A stretch of DNA of 64,000 bases. It comes from Cellulomonas wangleii. Its GTDB lineage: Bacteria > Actinomycetota > Actinomycetes > Actinomycetales > Cellulomonadaceae. The position numbers and the translations under genes were made by a program. Below, in pieces: positions 19,542 through 28,629 of the stretch (the first letter of the stretch is position 1; each line of letters starts with the position of its first letter). The DNA is taken from contig NZ_CP074405.1 in NCBI RefSeq assembly GCF_018388445.1, forward strand, positions 2,604,001 to 2,668,000, in the 5' to 3' direction. The notes beneath the pieces are model-generated. The model had not been told where the DNA came from. It ran no database searches and saw nothing but the letters and a program-made list of their open reading frames with translations.

Positions 19542-20381
19542 GTGCACACCACAGCCCCCCGCCCCGACCCGTCGGCGGCGGGCGCCGCCACCCCGGCGTC
19601 GCGCGCCCGCACGCTGACGAAGGTCTACGGGACGGGACCCGCCGCGGTCCGCGCGCTCGACGGCGTCGACGTCGACTTCGCGACGGGCGCGTTCACGGCC
19701 ATCATGGGGCCGTCCGGGTCCGGCAAGTCCACCCTCATGCACCTGCTCGCCGGGCTCGACGACGCGACGTCGGGCACCGTGCACCTGGGCGACACCGAGA
19801 TCACCTCGCTCGACGACGACGCGCTGACCCGGCTGCGCCGCGACCGCGTGGGATTCGTCTTCCAGTCGTTCAACCTGCTGCCGATGCTCACGGCGGACCA
19901 GAACATCGTGCTGCCGCTGGACCTGGCCGGTCGCACGCCCGACGCCGCGTGGTTCGACACGCTCGTCGACACGCTCGGCCTGCGACCGCGCCTGACGCAC
20001 CGCCCGAGCGAGCTGTCCGGCGGCCAGCAGCAGCGCGTCGCGATCGCCCGCGCACTGATCGCGCAGCCGGAGGTCGTCTTCGCCGACGAGCCCACCGGCA
20101 ACCTCGACTCGCGCTCGGGGGCCGAGGTGCTCAGCTTCCTGCGTCGCTCGGTGCGTGAGCTGGGCCGCACGATCATCATGGTCACGCACGACCCGACGGC
20201 CGCTGCGTACGCGGACCGCGTGGTGCTCCTCGCGGACGGCCGGATCGCCGGCGACATCGCCGACCCGACGCCGGAGTCGGTGCTCGCCGGGCTCGAGGGC
20301 CTGCGGGTCCTGGAGTCGCCCGCCGGCACGCCGACCGGCGCGACGCCGGTCGTCCGCCTGCCGACGGGTGGGCTGCGCTGA
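19542..20381 (+). CDS. MacB/LolD-like ABC transporter ATPase
   Basis: 279 residues. Walker A GPSGSGKS is at 56-63, the signature ELSGGQQQRVAIARAL and Walker B VVFADEPTGNLDS follow, and VTHDP supplies the switch histidine. The YGTGPAAVRALDGVD start and the FVFQSFNLLPMLTA Q-loop are typical of ATPases that pair with FtsX-like permeases. Such systems usually export peptides or antibiotics, or act on envelope lipoproteins. The GTG at 19542 follows AGGAG by about seven bases; the open frame upstream crosses a non-coding region. Its stop overlaps the permease ATG (TGATG). Confidence 0.94.
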   Translation: MHTTAPRPDPSAAGAATPASRARTLTKVYGTGPAAVRALDGVDVDFATGAFTAIMGPSGSGKSTLMHLLAGLDDATSGTVHLGDTEITSLDDDALTRLRRDRVGFVFQSFNLLPMLTADQNIVLPLDLAGRTPDAAWFDTLVDTLGLRPRLTHRPSELSGGQQQRVAIARALIAQPEVVFADEPTGNLDSRSGAEVLSFLRRSVRELGRTIIMVTHDPTAAAYADRVVLLADGRIAGDIADPTPESVLAGLEGLRVLESPAGTPTGATPVVRLPTGGLR

Positions 20382-22936
20382 TGCTGCGACTCACCCTCGC
20401 GCAGATGCGCAGCAACATGGGCCGGCTGGTCGCGGCCGGCATCGCCGTCCTGCTCGGGTCGGCGTTCGTCACCGCGGCCCTCACGGCCGGCGACGTGATC
20501 ACCCGCGGCGCGTACGACGCCGCCACGGCGACGTACGGCACGGCCGACCTCATCGTCGACCGGACCGACGAGCCGCCGTTGTCCGAGGTGCTGGACCGGG
20601 TGCGCAGCACGCCCGGCGTGGCGGCCGCGGACCCCGCGCTCCTCGGCTGGGCGGACCTCCGCAGCGGCCGGCGCAGCGTGTCGCAGACCGTCATCCCCGT
20701 GCCCTCGGTGCCCGAGCTCGGCTCGCTCCAGGTCGCGAGCGGCCGTGCGCCGGTGACCGCCACCGAGATCGCGCTGCCCACCTCGACCGCCGAGCGGCTC
20801 GGGGTCGGGGTCGGCGACACCGTCGTGTCGACGTGGCGGGAGGCGGCTGCGGAGGACTCGCCGGCGTCGGCCGGCGTGGACGTGGACGACGCGGCCGGCG
20901 TGCTGGACGAGGAGCAGGTCGAGCGCACCGCGGACGTGCGCGTGGTCGGCCTCGTCGAGGACCCGCGCGGGGCATGGTCCCGGTACGGCGGTGCGGCGCT
21001 CGCGACGACCGACGCCGTCGTCACGTGGAGCGGGTTCAGGGACATCGACGCCATGCACGGCGCCGAGGTGCTGGTCCTCGCCGACCACGACGTCGCCACG
21101 GTGCAGGCCGCCCTGGTAGGTGCGGTGCCGGAGGCCGGCGTCGCGACCCGCGACGAGGCGGCGGTGAGGACCGTCGAGAACCTCGGCGGGGGTGACGTCA
21201 TCGCGATGGTCGCGCTCGGGTTCGCCGCCGTGGCGCTCCTCGTGGCCGCCCTGGTCATCTCGAACACGTTCCAGGTCGTCGTCGCGCAGCGGACCCGCAT
21301 GCTCGCCCTGCTGCGCTGCGTCGGCGCCCGCCGCGGCCAGCTGCGCGCCGCGGTCCTGCTGGAGGCGGGCATCCTGGGCCTGGTCTCCGGGACCGCGGGC
21401 GTCCTCACCGGCCTCGCCCTCTCGCAGGGCTCGCTGGTGGTGCTGTCGCGCGTCCAGGGCGACGTGCCGCTGCCGGCGCAGGTGCAGCCGAGCCTCGGCA
21501 GCACGCTGGTCCCGGTGCTCGTCGCCGTGGCGGTGACCGTCGGCGCGGCGCTCGTGCCCGCCCGGGCCGCGACACGGGTGTCACCCGTGGCGGCGCTGCG
21601 TCCCGCGGACGCCCCGACCGTGCGCGCGCGTCCCGGCAGGGTGCGGCTCGTCGTCTCCGCGCTCCTGGTGCTCGCCGGCAGCGGCGCCCTCGTCGGCGGC
21701 GTCGTGATGGGACGCGCAGGTGTCGGCCTCGACGCGATGCTGCCGCTGGCCCTGGGGGTGCTCGGGGGTGCGACGTCGTTCGTGGGTCTGCTCGTCGGCG
21801 CCCCGCTGTGGATCCCCCCGATCGTCTCGGCGGTCGGCCGGCCGGTGTCGGCGATCAGCGCGAGCGCGCGGCTCGCCGCCGCCAACACCGTGCGCAACCC
21901 CCGGCGCACCGCGGCGACCAGCACCGCGCTGGTGATCGGCGTGACGCTCGTCGTGATGATGAGCACCGGTGCCGTGTCGGCCCAGGCCGCGCTCGCGCAG
22001 GAGATGGACGAGCGCAGCCCGGTGGACCTGATGGTCCTGGGCGAGGAGCAGCTGGACGCGGACGTCGTGTCCGACGTGGCGGGGCTCGACGCGGTCGCGA
22101 CAGCCGTTCCGGCGCGTCGCGGCGGGCTCGAGTCGCCCGACGGCCTGAGCCAGGAGGCGGTGGTCGTCGACCCCGCGAGCGCGGACCTGCTGCTGCGCGA
22201 CCCCGCCGCCGCCGCCGCGATCGCGGGCGGACGCAGCGTCGCGCCGCACGGCTGGTCGGGCGACGAGCCCCGGCTGACGGTCCGGGCCCCGGCCACCGGC
22301 GGGCCCACCACGCAGATCGACGTCGTGCGCCGGGACGGGAAGATGATCCTGCTGACCGCCGACGCGGCCGATGCGCTGCAGCTGCCCGACGCCACGTCGG
22401 CACTGCTGGTGCGCCTGGCCGACGGCGCCGACGCGACGACCGCCCTGCAGGACGTGCAGGACGTGATGGCGAACGACGCCGTCGTGGTGATCAGCGACGC
22501 AGCGGACCGGCAGGGCATCGAGCAGGTGATCGACGTGATGCTCGCCATCGTCATCGGCCTGCTCGGCGTGGCCGTCGTCATCGCGCTGATCGGCGTGACC
22601 AACACGCTCTCGCTGTCCGTGATCGAACGACGTCGCGAGTCCGCGACGCTGCGCGCGGTGGGGCTCTCGCGCCGAGGGCTGCGCGCGATGCTCGCCACCG
22701 AGGGCATGTTGATCGCGGGCGTGGGGGCGCTCATCGGCAGCGTCCTGGGCCTGCTCTACGGCTGGGCGGGTGCGGCCACGGTGTTCGGCCCCTTCGGGGA
22801 CGTGCGGCTGGCGGTGCCCTGGGCGCACCTCGCGGCGGTGCTCGCCGTCGCGGTCGTCGCCGGCCTGGCCGCGTCGGCGCTGCCCGCCCGGGCGGCGGCG
22901 CGCACACCGCCCGTCGCCGCGCTCGGCGTGGACTGA
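20381..22936 (+). CDS. FtsX-like ABC transporter permease, duplicated architecture
   Basis: 851 residues with two FtsX units. The first has an N-terminal helix (GRLVAAGIAVLLGSAFVTAA), an extracytoplasmic domain, then helices from about 270 to 400. After a linker and two further helices, a second N-terminal helix (AATSTALVIGVTLVVMMSTG) precedes a second extracytoplasmic domain and C-terminal helices (IVIGLLGVAVVIALIGVTNT). The repeated motif RTRMLALLRCVGARR / RRRESATLRAVGLSRR lies on the coupling loops. It forms the membrane part of the MacB-like transporter with the preceding ATPase. The substrate is unknown; proximity to a two-component system suggests drug or cell-wall stress response. Confidence 0.93.
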   Translation: MLRLTLAQMRSNMGRLVAAGIAVLLGSAFVTAALTAGDVITRGAYDAATATYGTADLIVDRTDEPPLSEVLDRVRSTPGVAAADPALLGWADLRSGRRSVSQTVIPVPSVPELGSLQVASGRAPVTATEIALPTSTAERLGVGVGDTVVSTWREAAAEDSPASAGVDVDDAAGVLDEEQVERTADVRVVGLVEDPRGAWSRYGGAALATTDAVVTWSGFRDIDAMHGAEVLVLADHDVATVQAALVGAVPEAGVATRDEAAVRTVENLGGGDVIAMVALGFAAVALLVAALVISNTFQVVVAQRTRMLALLRCVGARRGQLRAAVLLEAGILGLVSGTAGVLTGLALSQGSLVVLSRVQGDVPLPAQVQPSLGSTLVPVLVAVAVTVGAALVPARAATRVSPVAALRPADAPTVRARPGRVRLVVSALLVLAGSGALVGGVVMGRAGVGLDAMLPLALGVLGGATSFVGLLVGAPLWIPPIVSAVGRPVSAISASARLAAANTVRNPRRTAATSTALVIGVTLVVMMSTGAVSAQAALAQEMDERSPVDLMVLGEEQLDADVVSDVAGLDAVATAVPARRGGLESPDGLSQEAVVVDPASADLLLRDPAAAAAIAGGRSVAPHGWSGDEPRLTVRAPATGGPTTQIDVVRRDGKMILLTADAADALQLPDATSALLVRLADGADATTALQDVQDVMANDAVVVISDAADRQGIEQVIDVMLAIVIGLLGVAVVIALIGVTNTLSLSVIERRRESATLRAVGLSRRGLRAMLATEGMLIAGVGALIGSVLGLLYGWAGAATVFGPFGDVRLAVPWAHLAAVLAVAVVAGLAASALPARAAARTPPVAALGVD

Positions 22937-23013
22937 GCACCGAGGACGTCCGCGCCACCCGGAGGGGGCGGCGCGGCGGGTGGGACCGGCGGGGGCGGAG
23001 GGCCCGGCGCCGG

Positions 23014-23047
23014 CGGAGGGCACGGCGCGGGGGCGCCGTGCCCTCCG
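23014..23047 (+). terminator. Perfect 15-bp hairpin after the FtsX permease
   Basis: The arm at 23014-23028 (CGGAGGGCACGGCGC) is exactly complementary to 23033-23047, with a GGGG loop. It lies 77 bases after the permease stop in a 169-bp gene-free gap. There is no T-tract, as usual for this genome. Confidence 0.7.
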
Positions 23048-23092
23048 GCACGTGCACCGCCGCCTCCCCCGGCGCCCCGCCGGGACCGGCGC

Positions 23093-23098
23093 TAGCGT
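23093..23098 (+). promoter_or_regulatory. Leaderless -10 element of the small membrane protein
   Basis: TAGCGT is followed by seven bases and the GTG at 23106. The same hexamer stands in front of the HIT gene and the VOC gene in this window. Confidence 0.6.
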
Positions 23099-23105
23099 GG
23101 GCCGC

Positions 23106-23483
23106 GTGACGACCCCGGAGGAACCGCCGAAGCGCACGTGGTGGATCGTGCGCCTCCTGGACGAGGCGATCCTCGACAACCCCGAGCTCCGCAAGGGCCA
23201 CCGGCTCCGGTCCGTCGTGATCCTGGCGCTGGTCCTGCTGTTCCTCATGATCGCCGTGCCGGTCCTGCTGACGTTCCTGCGCGAGCACGACTCGCGGGTC
23301 GCCACCAGCGTGGTCTTCGTCGTGGTGCTGGGGGCGGGCGGGCTGGTGTGCCGCGGGATCGGCGAGCACCGCACCAGCTCGGCCTGGAAGGCGACCGGGT
23401 ACTTCCTCGGTGCGGCCGCGTACGGTGCGACGGCGACGGTGGCGCTGGTCAACGGGCTGCACACGCTGCTGCGCGGGTCGTAG
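23106..23483 (+). CDS. Small membrane protein of unknown function
   Basis: 125 residues with no family I recognise. The N-terminal 40 residues are charged (EEPPKRTWWIVRLLDEAILDNPELRKGHRLRS), then three hydrophobic segments follow: VVILALVLLFLMIAVPVLLTF, VATSVVFVVVLGAGGLV and GYFLGAAAYGATATVALVNG. The GTG start at 23106 is set by a TAGCGT -10 box seven bases upstream. It stands alone between two transporter or ATPase genes with its own promoter and terminator-like flanks. An envelope role is all that can be inferred. Confidence 0.75.
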   Translation: MTTPEEPPKRTWWIVRLLDEAILDNPELRKGHRLRSVVILALVLLFLMIAVPVLLTFLREHDSRVATSVVFVVVLGAGGLVCRGIGEHRTSSAWKATGYFLGAAAYGATATVALVNGLHTLLRGS

Positions 23484-23628
23484 GCGCGCGGTCGCGGCGT
23501 GGCGGGCGGCCGGGCGGACGGGCGCTGCGACCCCCGCCACCCGACCCCAGCCCGGGCCGCGGGCACCGCACGCACGTGCGCGCCACCCGGACCAGGGCTC
23601 CACGCACCGGCGGCCGCAGGCTCACCGG

Positions 23629-26600
23629 ATGCGCTTCTCGGTCCCCTCCTCCGCCGGCCCGGACCGCACCCTGGACGTGGACGTGGAGCCCGGCGTCACC
23701 GCGGGCGAGGTGCGCCGACACCTGGCGCTGCTGACCGGTGACCCCTGCTGGGCGGCTCCCGGCACGCGCCTGGGTGTCGCGGGCGCGCTGCTGGACGACC
23801 ACCACCCTGCCGGCGCACGGCCGCTGCTGCCGGGCGCCCACCTCACCGTCGGTCCGGGAGCGCCCGACGACGCGGCCGCGGCGGCGCGCGCCGGTGCCCA
23901 CGTCGCCCTGCTCGGTGGACCTCGGACCGGACGCGTCGTGCCCCTCCCCGACGGCGCGCGGGTCGTCGTGGCACTCGACGCCGCCTCGTCCGGCGCGGCA
24001 CGGGACGGCCGACCCGACCCCGGCGCCCACCTCGAGGTGCGCCGCCGTGGTGCGGCGGTGCAGGTACGGGCGCCGGGCGGACGCGGAGCGGTCACGACGG
24101 TCCCCGCCCCCGGTCGGGCGGCGACGCGCCGCGGACGCGCCCGGCGCGCACCGGGCCGTGCGGGTGCGCGTGCCCGCCCCGTCGGTCACCGGTGGCGCGC
24201 GTGGTCGCCCGCCGCCGCCCTGGGCGGACGGGAGGCGACGCTCGTCCTGCGCGGCGCCGCGGTCGAGGGGTCGGCGCGCCGACGGCGCCCCCCGGTCGTC
24301 CTGCCGGCGTGGGCGTGGACCTCGGTCGCCTCCGCGGGCGTCGCGCTGGCACTGGCGGTCGCGCTGCGCCAGCCCCTGCTGCTCCTGACCGCCGTGACCG
24401 GGCTGGCCGGGCTGGCCGGGCTGGCCGGGCCGCGCGGGGCCGACCGCCGCACGGCCCGCACCCAGCACCCCGGAGGCGGGGCGGCGCTGCCGGACGGTCG
24501 TGTCGGGACCGGGACCTGGACCGCGACCGCGACCGGGACCGCGGCACCGGAGGGTGCGACCGGCCCCGCGACGCCCGCGAGCGGCGCGCCGGGTCCCGTG
24601 CTGCCCGCTGCGACGGACGTGGCGGCGCTGCGGGTCGCGACGGCCGCGCGGCTCGCAGACCGCACCGGTCCCGTCGCGGGCGACGGGGCGCCGTGGCCCG
24701 CGGACCGCACGATCGCCCTGGTGGGTCCGCGGGGCGCCACCACCGCCGCGGCCGGCGCCCTGGTGCTGCGGACGCTCGGTGCCGGGGGTCCCGCACGCCT
24801 CGTGCTGCGCACCGCGCGCCCGGCGGACTGGCGGTGGACGCGCTGGTGGGAGCCCGGCACGGAGCTGCCCGCACCGGACGAGCACGACGTGGTGGTCGTG
24901 CTCGACGGGGACGCCACGGAGGTGGGCGGCTGGCGTGCCTCGGCGCCCGCCGCGCACCTGCTCCTGGTCCTGCCGCCCGGTGCGGCGGTGCCGGCGTGGG
25001 TGGGGAGGGTGCTGCACCCCGGACGCACGACCGCACGGCCGGTCGAGCAGGTCGCGCCGGACGTGGCCGACGCCCAGGCGCGGGCTGCTGCCGCCCTGGC
25101 CTGGGAGCTCGGGGCCGGCGCCGCGGCGGCATCGCGCACGACGCCCGTCGCGGCGTCCCTCGGCTGCCTGCCCGGGGTGCCCGCCGCCCGGGCCGACCGC
25201 GTCCTGACCGCCTGGGACCGCGCCGCGGACGCGTCCACCCTCGCCTCCCCGCTGGGCGTGGGCCCGGGAGGTCGGCCCGTCCTGCTCGACCTCGTGCGGG
25301 ACGGACCGCACGCCCTCGTCGCCGGGACCACCGGGGCCGGGAAGTCCGAGCTGCTCACCACGCTGGTGCTGGGCCTGGCGCTCCGGCACCCCCCGCACCG
25401 GCTGGCCGTCCTGCTGGTCGACTTCAAGGGCGGCACGGGGCTGGGGCCGCTGGCAGGGCTGCCGCACGTCGTGGGGCACGTGCACGACCTCGACGTCGCG
25501 GCCGCGCGCCGGACCCTGGGGTGGCTCCGGGCCGAGCTGCGGCGGCGTGAGCGCCTGCTGGCGGACGCGGGCTGCACCGACCTCACCGACCTCGGCCCCA
25601 CCCGGCGCGCGACTCCGGCACGCCTGCTGGTCGTGGTCGACGAGCTGCGTGCCCTGGTCGACGACCTGCCCGAAGCGGCCGGGGCGCTGGCACGCCTTGC
25701 GGCGCAGGGGCGGGCGCTCGGCATGCACCTGGTGCTGGCGACGCAGCGTCCCGCGGGTGCGGTGCCCGCGGACCTGCGCGCCAACGTCGGTCTGCGCATC
25801 GCCCTGCGGGTCGCGGGCGAGGACGACTCCCGTGACGTGATCGGCTGCGCGGACGCCGCCCACCTCGACCCCGCCGTGCCGGGCCGGGCCCTGCTGCGGG
25901 TCGCCGCGCGGCCGGTCGCCGTCCTGCAGGTGGCGTCCGCGCGGCGCCGCGCGACGGGGCCGGGCGTCCGGCTCGCGGCACCTCCGGGCCGACCCCGGAC
26001 CGCCTGGCGCGTGACCCCGCCCCCGGACGACGACGTCGGCGCGTGGGTGGCGGCGTGCGACCGGGCGGCACGCGGCGGGCGCGGCACGGGGGTGCCCTGG
26101 CACCCGCCGCTGCCCGACCGGCTGCCTGCGGACGCGGTGGACGACCCCGGCCACGACATCGCCGGCCTGCTCGTGGCGGTGGCCGACGTCCCCGACGAGC
26201 AACGACGGGAGCCCGTGCGGTGGCGACCCGACCACGGACCGCTACTCGCCGTCGGCGGTCCCCGCTCGGGCCGGTCGACCGCGCTGCTCCGCGTGGGCAC
26301 GGAGGGACTGCGCACGGGGATGCACGTGCACGCCGTCGGCCTGCCGGGCTGGGGCGTCGAGCGCCTGCGCGCCACCGCCGCGGGGCTCGTCGGCACCGTG
26401 GTCCCGGTCGACGACGTGCACCGGACCGTGCTGCTGCTCGAGCGGCTGACCGGTGCCGCACGGGCGGACGCACCGCCCCGGCTGCTCCTCGTCGACGGGC
26501 TGGACGCGCTGCTCGACGCGCTGGGGGCCCATGCCCGGGGGGTGGGCGCCGACCTGCTGACGGGCCTGCTGCGGCGCCCGCCGCCGGGTGTGCACGTCGC

Positions 26601-27600
26601 GGCCGCCGGACCGGTGGTCCCGGCCGTCACCCGCCTGACCGGCGCGTTCGGGCTGCGCCTGGTCCTGCCGGTGCCCGACGCGACGCTCGACGCCCTGGCC
26701 GGCGTACCCGGACCGCCGGCCGGTCCCCGGACGGAGCCGGGCCGGGCCGTCGCGTGCACGGCCGACCTGACGCGCCTCTGCCAGGTCGTGCTGCCCGGAG
26801 GGCCGGCCGCCGGACCCGCGCCGGGCGGCCGCGGCCCCGTGCGGATCGGGGCACTGCCCTCGCGGTCACCTGTGCCCGTCGTCGGCGGCTCCGCGGGGAT
26901 CCCGCTCGGCATCGGCGGCGACGGACCCGACCCGGTCGACGTGGACCCCGCTCGGACGCTCGTCGTCACGGGCCCGCCCGGCTCCGGGCGCACCTCGACG
27001 CTGCGTACCCTCGCGCGGGCCTGGGAAGCCGCCGGTCGGGTCGTGGTCCTCGTGGGCGGCGCCGACGACGCGACCCACGCCCGGTCCACCGGCAGTGGCG
27101 TCCTGGCCCCCGGCACGACGGCTGTCACCGAGCTCCTGGAGACCCCGCGGCCGCCCGTCGCGCCGGCGGGCGGGGCGTCCGACGAGGTGCGCGCCGCGAC
27201 ACCGGCCACCGTGCTGCTCGTCGACGACCTCGACGTGCTCGAGCGGACGGCGCCACGGCTCGTCGACCTGCTCGAGCGCGTCCAGCTGGACCCCCGGCAC
27301 CCCGTGCGCGTGGTCGCGCTGGCCACCACGACCGACCACGCCGCCACGGCGTACCGCGGTCCGGTCGCCACCGCGCTGCGCGCCCGGCAGGTGCTCGTGC
27401 TCGACGCGCACGGGCCGGCCGCGCTGGACCTGCTCGGGCCGGGTGCCGCGGTGCAGACGGACCCGTGGCGACGCCCGCCGGGCCGCGGGGTGCTGCGGCT
27501 GGACCGGACCCTGCTGCGCGTCCAGGTGCACGAACCGCCCGTACACGAACCGTCCGCGCACGAACCGCCCGCGGTGCCGCCGGGGCCCGGTGCACCGTGA
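23629..27600 (+). CDS. EccC/FtsK-SpoIIIE-like ATPase, orphan
   Basis: 1323 residues. The N-terminus (DVDVEPGVTAGEVRRHL) looks ubiquitin- or FHA-associated, as in EssC/EccC-type proteins. Two membrane helices lie near 225-265. The first ATPase domain has Walker A GTTGAGKSE (Lys572), VLLVDFKGG, Walker B LLVVVDELRALV and the FtsK motif LATQRPAG. Two more P-loop domains begin near 875 (GGPRSGRST) and 1113 (GPPGSGRTS), both with Arg in place of the Walker Lys. Three tandem domains with only the first canonical match the EccC coupling ATPase of type VII secretion. No WXG100, EccB, EccD or mycosin genes lie nearby. The tail has three HEPP/HEPS repeats. ATG 23629 lacks a clear ribosome binding site. 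Confidence 0.85.
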   Translation: MRFSVPSSAGPDRTLDVDVEPGVTAGEVRRHLALLTGDPCWAAPGTRLGVAGALLDDHHPAGARPLLPGAHLTVGPGAPDDAAAAARAGAHVALLGGPRTGRVVPLPDGARVVVALDAASSGAARDGRPDPGAHLEVRRRGAAVQVRAPGGRGAVTTVPAPGRAATRRGRARRAPGRAGARARPVGHRWRAWSPAAALGGREATLVLRGAAVEGSARRRRPPVVLPAWAWTSVASAGVALALAVALRQPLLLLTAVTGLAGLAGLAGPRGADRRTARTQHPGGGAALPDGRVGTGTWTATATGTAAPEGATGPATPASGAPGPVLPAATDVAALRVATAARLADRTGPVAGDGAPWPADRTIALVGPRGATTAAAGALVLRTLGAGGPARLVLRTARPADWRWTRWWEPGTELPAPDEHDVVVVLDGDATEVGGWRASAPAAHLLLVLPPGAAVPAWVGRVLHPGRTTARPVEQVAPDVADAQARAAAALAWELGAGAAAASRTTPVAASLGCLPGVPAARADRVLTAWDRAADASTLASPLGVGPGGRPVLLDLVRDGPHALVAGTTGAGKSELLTTLVLGLALRHPPHRLAVLLVDFKGGTGLGPLAGLPHVVGHVHDLDVAAARRTLGWLRAELRRRERLLADAGCTDLTDLGPTRRATPARLLVVVDELRALVDDLPEAAGALARLAAQGRALGMHLVLATQRPAGAVPADLRANVGLRIALRVAGEDDSRDVIGCADAAHLDPAVPGRALLRVAARPVAVLQVASARRRATGPGVRLAAPPGRPRTAWRVTPPPDDDVGAWVAACDRAARGGRGTGVPWHPPLPDRLPADAVDDPGHDIAGLLVAVADVPDEQRREPVRWRPDHGPLLAVGGPRSGRSTALLRVGTEGLRTGMHVHAVGLPGWGVERLRATAAGLVGTVVPVDDVHRTVLLLERLTGAARADAPPRLLLVDGLDALLDALGAHARGVGADLLTGLLRRPPPGVHVAAAGPVVPAVTRLTGAFGLRLVLPVPDATLDALAGVPGPPAGPRTEPGRAVACTADLTRLCQVVLPGGPAAGPAPGGRGPVRIGALPSRSPVPVVGGSAGIPLGIGGDGPDPVDVDPARTLVVTGPPGSGRTSTLRTLARAWEAAGRVVVLVGGADDATHARSTGSGVLAPGTTAVTELLETPRPPVAPAGGASDEVRAATPATVLLVDDLDVLERTAPRLVDLLERVQLDPRHPVRVVALATTTDHAATAYRGPVATALRARQVLVLDAHGPAALDLLGPGAAVQTDPWRRPPGRGVLRLDRTLLRVQVHEPPVHEPSAHEPPAVPPGPGAP

Positions 27601-27675
27601 CGGGCGGCGTGCCCGGCGCAGGTGCCGCACGGCGGGCGTCCCGGCGGGTCGTCAGCCCGTCCGCCGACCGGCAGG

Positions 27676-28128
27676 TCAGCCCGTCGGGCGGCGCCCGGAG
27701 GTCACGGCGACGACGCGCGGCGCGAGCACGCCGGCGACGACCACCAGGGCCACGACGAGCGGTACCAGCGCCCGCGCCCCGCCGCCGGCTCCCCACCACG
27801 TCGCCGCGGTGATGACGACCATGATCTGGGCGGTGAGGACCGGCCCGCGCCCCCACCGCAGGCCCGACCACAGCCCGCGCGCGGCGGCCGCCAGCAGGGC
27901 CGCCGCGCCGAGCGCCAGGGCGACGAGGAAGAGGACCGGACCGGGGTCGTCCCCGCGGGTCAGTGCGAGGACACCCGCACCGGCTGCCACGAGGAGCGCC
28001 AGCACCTCCCCGAGGACGAGCACGCACGCCACCGCGAGCAGCGGGGGGCGCACTCCCGCGTCCTGGCGGGGTGCGTGCGGCGGGGCCGCTGCGTCGTCCG
28101 GCGAACGGTCGGGAGGTCTGCGGGACAT
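27676..28128 (-). CDS. Small four-helix membrane protein
   Basis: 150 residues. A basic, Pro-rich N-terminus of about 28 residues is followed by four hydrophobic helices: PPLLAVACVLVLGEVLALLV, VLFLVALALGAAALLAAAA, VLTAQIMVVITAATWWGAG and LVPLVVALVVVAGVLAP. Size and layout match small uncharacterised actinobacterial integral membrane proteins. It is convergent with the EccC-like gene and divergent from whiB1 across a 501-bp gap. No function can be assigned. Confidence 0.75.
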   Translation of the reverse strand: MSRRPPDRSPDDAAAPPHAPRQDAGVRPPLLAVACVLVLGEVLALLVAAGAGVLALTRGDDPGPVLFLVALALGAAALLAAAARGLWSGLRWGRGPVLTAQIMVVITAATWWGAGGGARALVPLVVALVVVAGVLAPRVVAVTSGRRPTG

Positions 28129-28265
28129 GCCACGACCCTAGGCCGCCCCGGGCAGGGCGTCGGCCGCCCGGCGTCCCGCTGGGCCCGGCGCCCATACCAG
28201 ACCGACGACGCTGCCCTGACCACGCCGTGACCTCGCGGGTGCAAGCCGACGCTCCCGGCGCCGGG

Positions 28266-28302
28266 CGTGAGCATGGTCACGCCGGGCGTGATCGGCCTGC
28301 AC
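28266..28302 (+). promoter_or_regulatory. Tandem CRP-like binding sites upstream of whiB1
   Basis: CGTGA-N6-TCACG at 28266-28281 is a near-perfect CRP palindrome (consensus TGTGA-N6-TCACA). A weaker match, CGTGA-N6-TGCAC, lies at 28287-28302, exactly 21 bp further on. M. tuberculosis whiB1 is known to be controlled by cAMP-CRP through tandem sites, and as I recall these are also 21 bp apart. The distance to the start codon (about 350 bp) implies a long leader. Confidence 0.6.
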
Positions 28303-28349
28303 ACCGCGACCCCGAGATGCCGCCGACATGGGGACGTCACAGCAACCTC

Positions 28350-28391
28350 CCAGGTCAGAGGCGTGAAAGGCGCGACGCGCGCCTGACCTGG
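28350..28391 (+). promoter_or_regulatory. Inverted repeat in the whiB1 leader
   Basis: CCAGGTCAG (28350-28358) is an exact inverted repeat of CTGACCTGG (28383-28391) across 24 bases. It could be an RNA stem in the 5' leader or an operator. It is too far from whiB1 to act as its terminator. Confidence 0.45.
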
Positions 28392-28629
28392 ACCTTTGTT
28401 CAGGCGTCGACGGGGCACCGACGGTCGAGGAGGCCGCGGCGCCCGCGCGCAGCATGCGCCGTGTGATCAACGCCTCATCCGTGACCGACATGAAACGTTG
28501 CCGTAACCCTTGTGCGGCGGCGGATGGGGTGTGACGCTGGATCCAGCACGTTCCCCCACCCACTGACTCCATGCCTGGACGCACGCGCTCCCGTGAGCGC
28601 GTGAACCGGCGTGTGCCAAGGAGACACCC

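Larger units (their letters stand above)
28129..28629 (+). other. 501-bp gene-free region upstream of whiB1
   Basis: I see no credible CDS here. It contains two CRP-like sites (28266-28302), a nine-base inverted repeat (28350-28391), and a long likely 5' leader before whiB1. Base composition is locally lower in GC than the neighbouring genes, around 28480-28520 (GAAACGTTGCCGTAACCCTT). Confidence 0.6.

Noticed and set aside
27531..27580. Triplicated CACGAACCG-CCG repeat as a regulatory array
   Set aside because: It is inside the EccC-like gene and encodes its HEPP/HEPS tail repeats.
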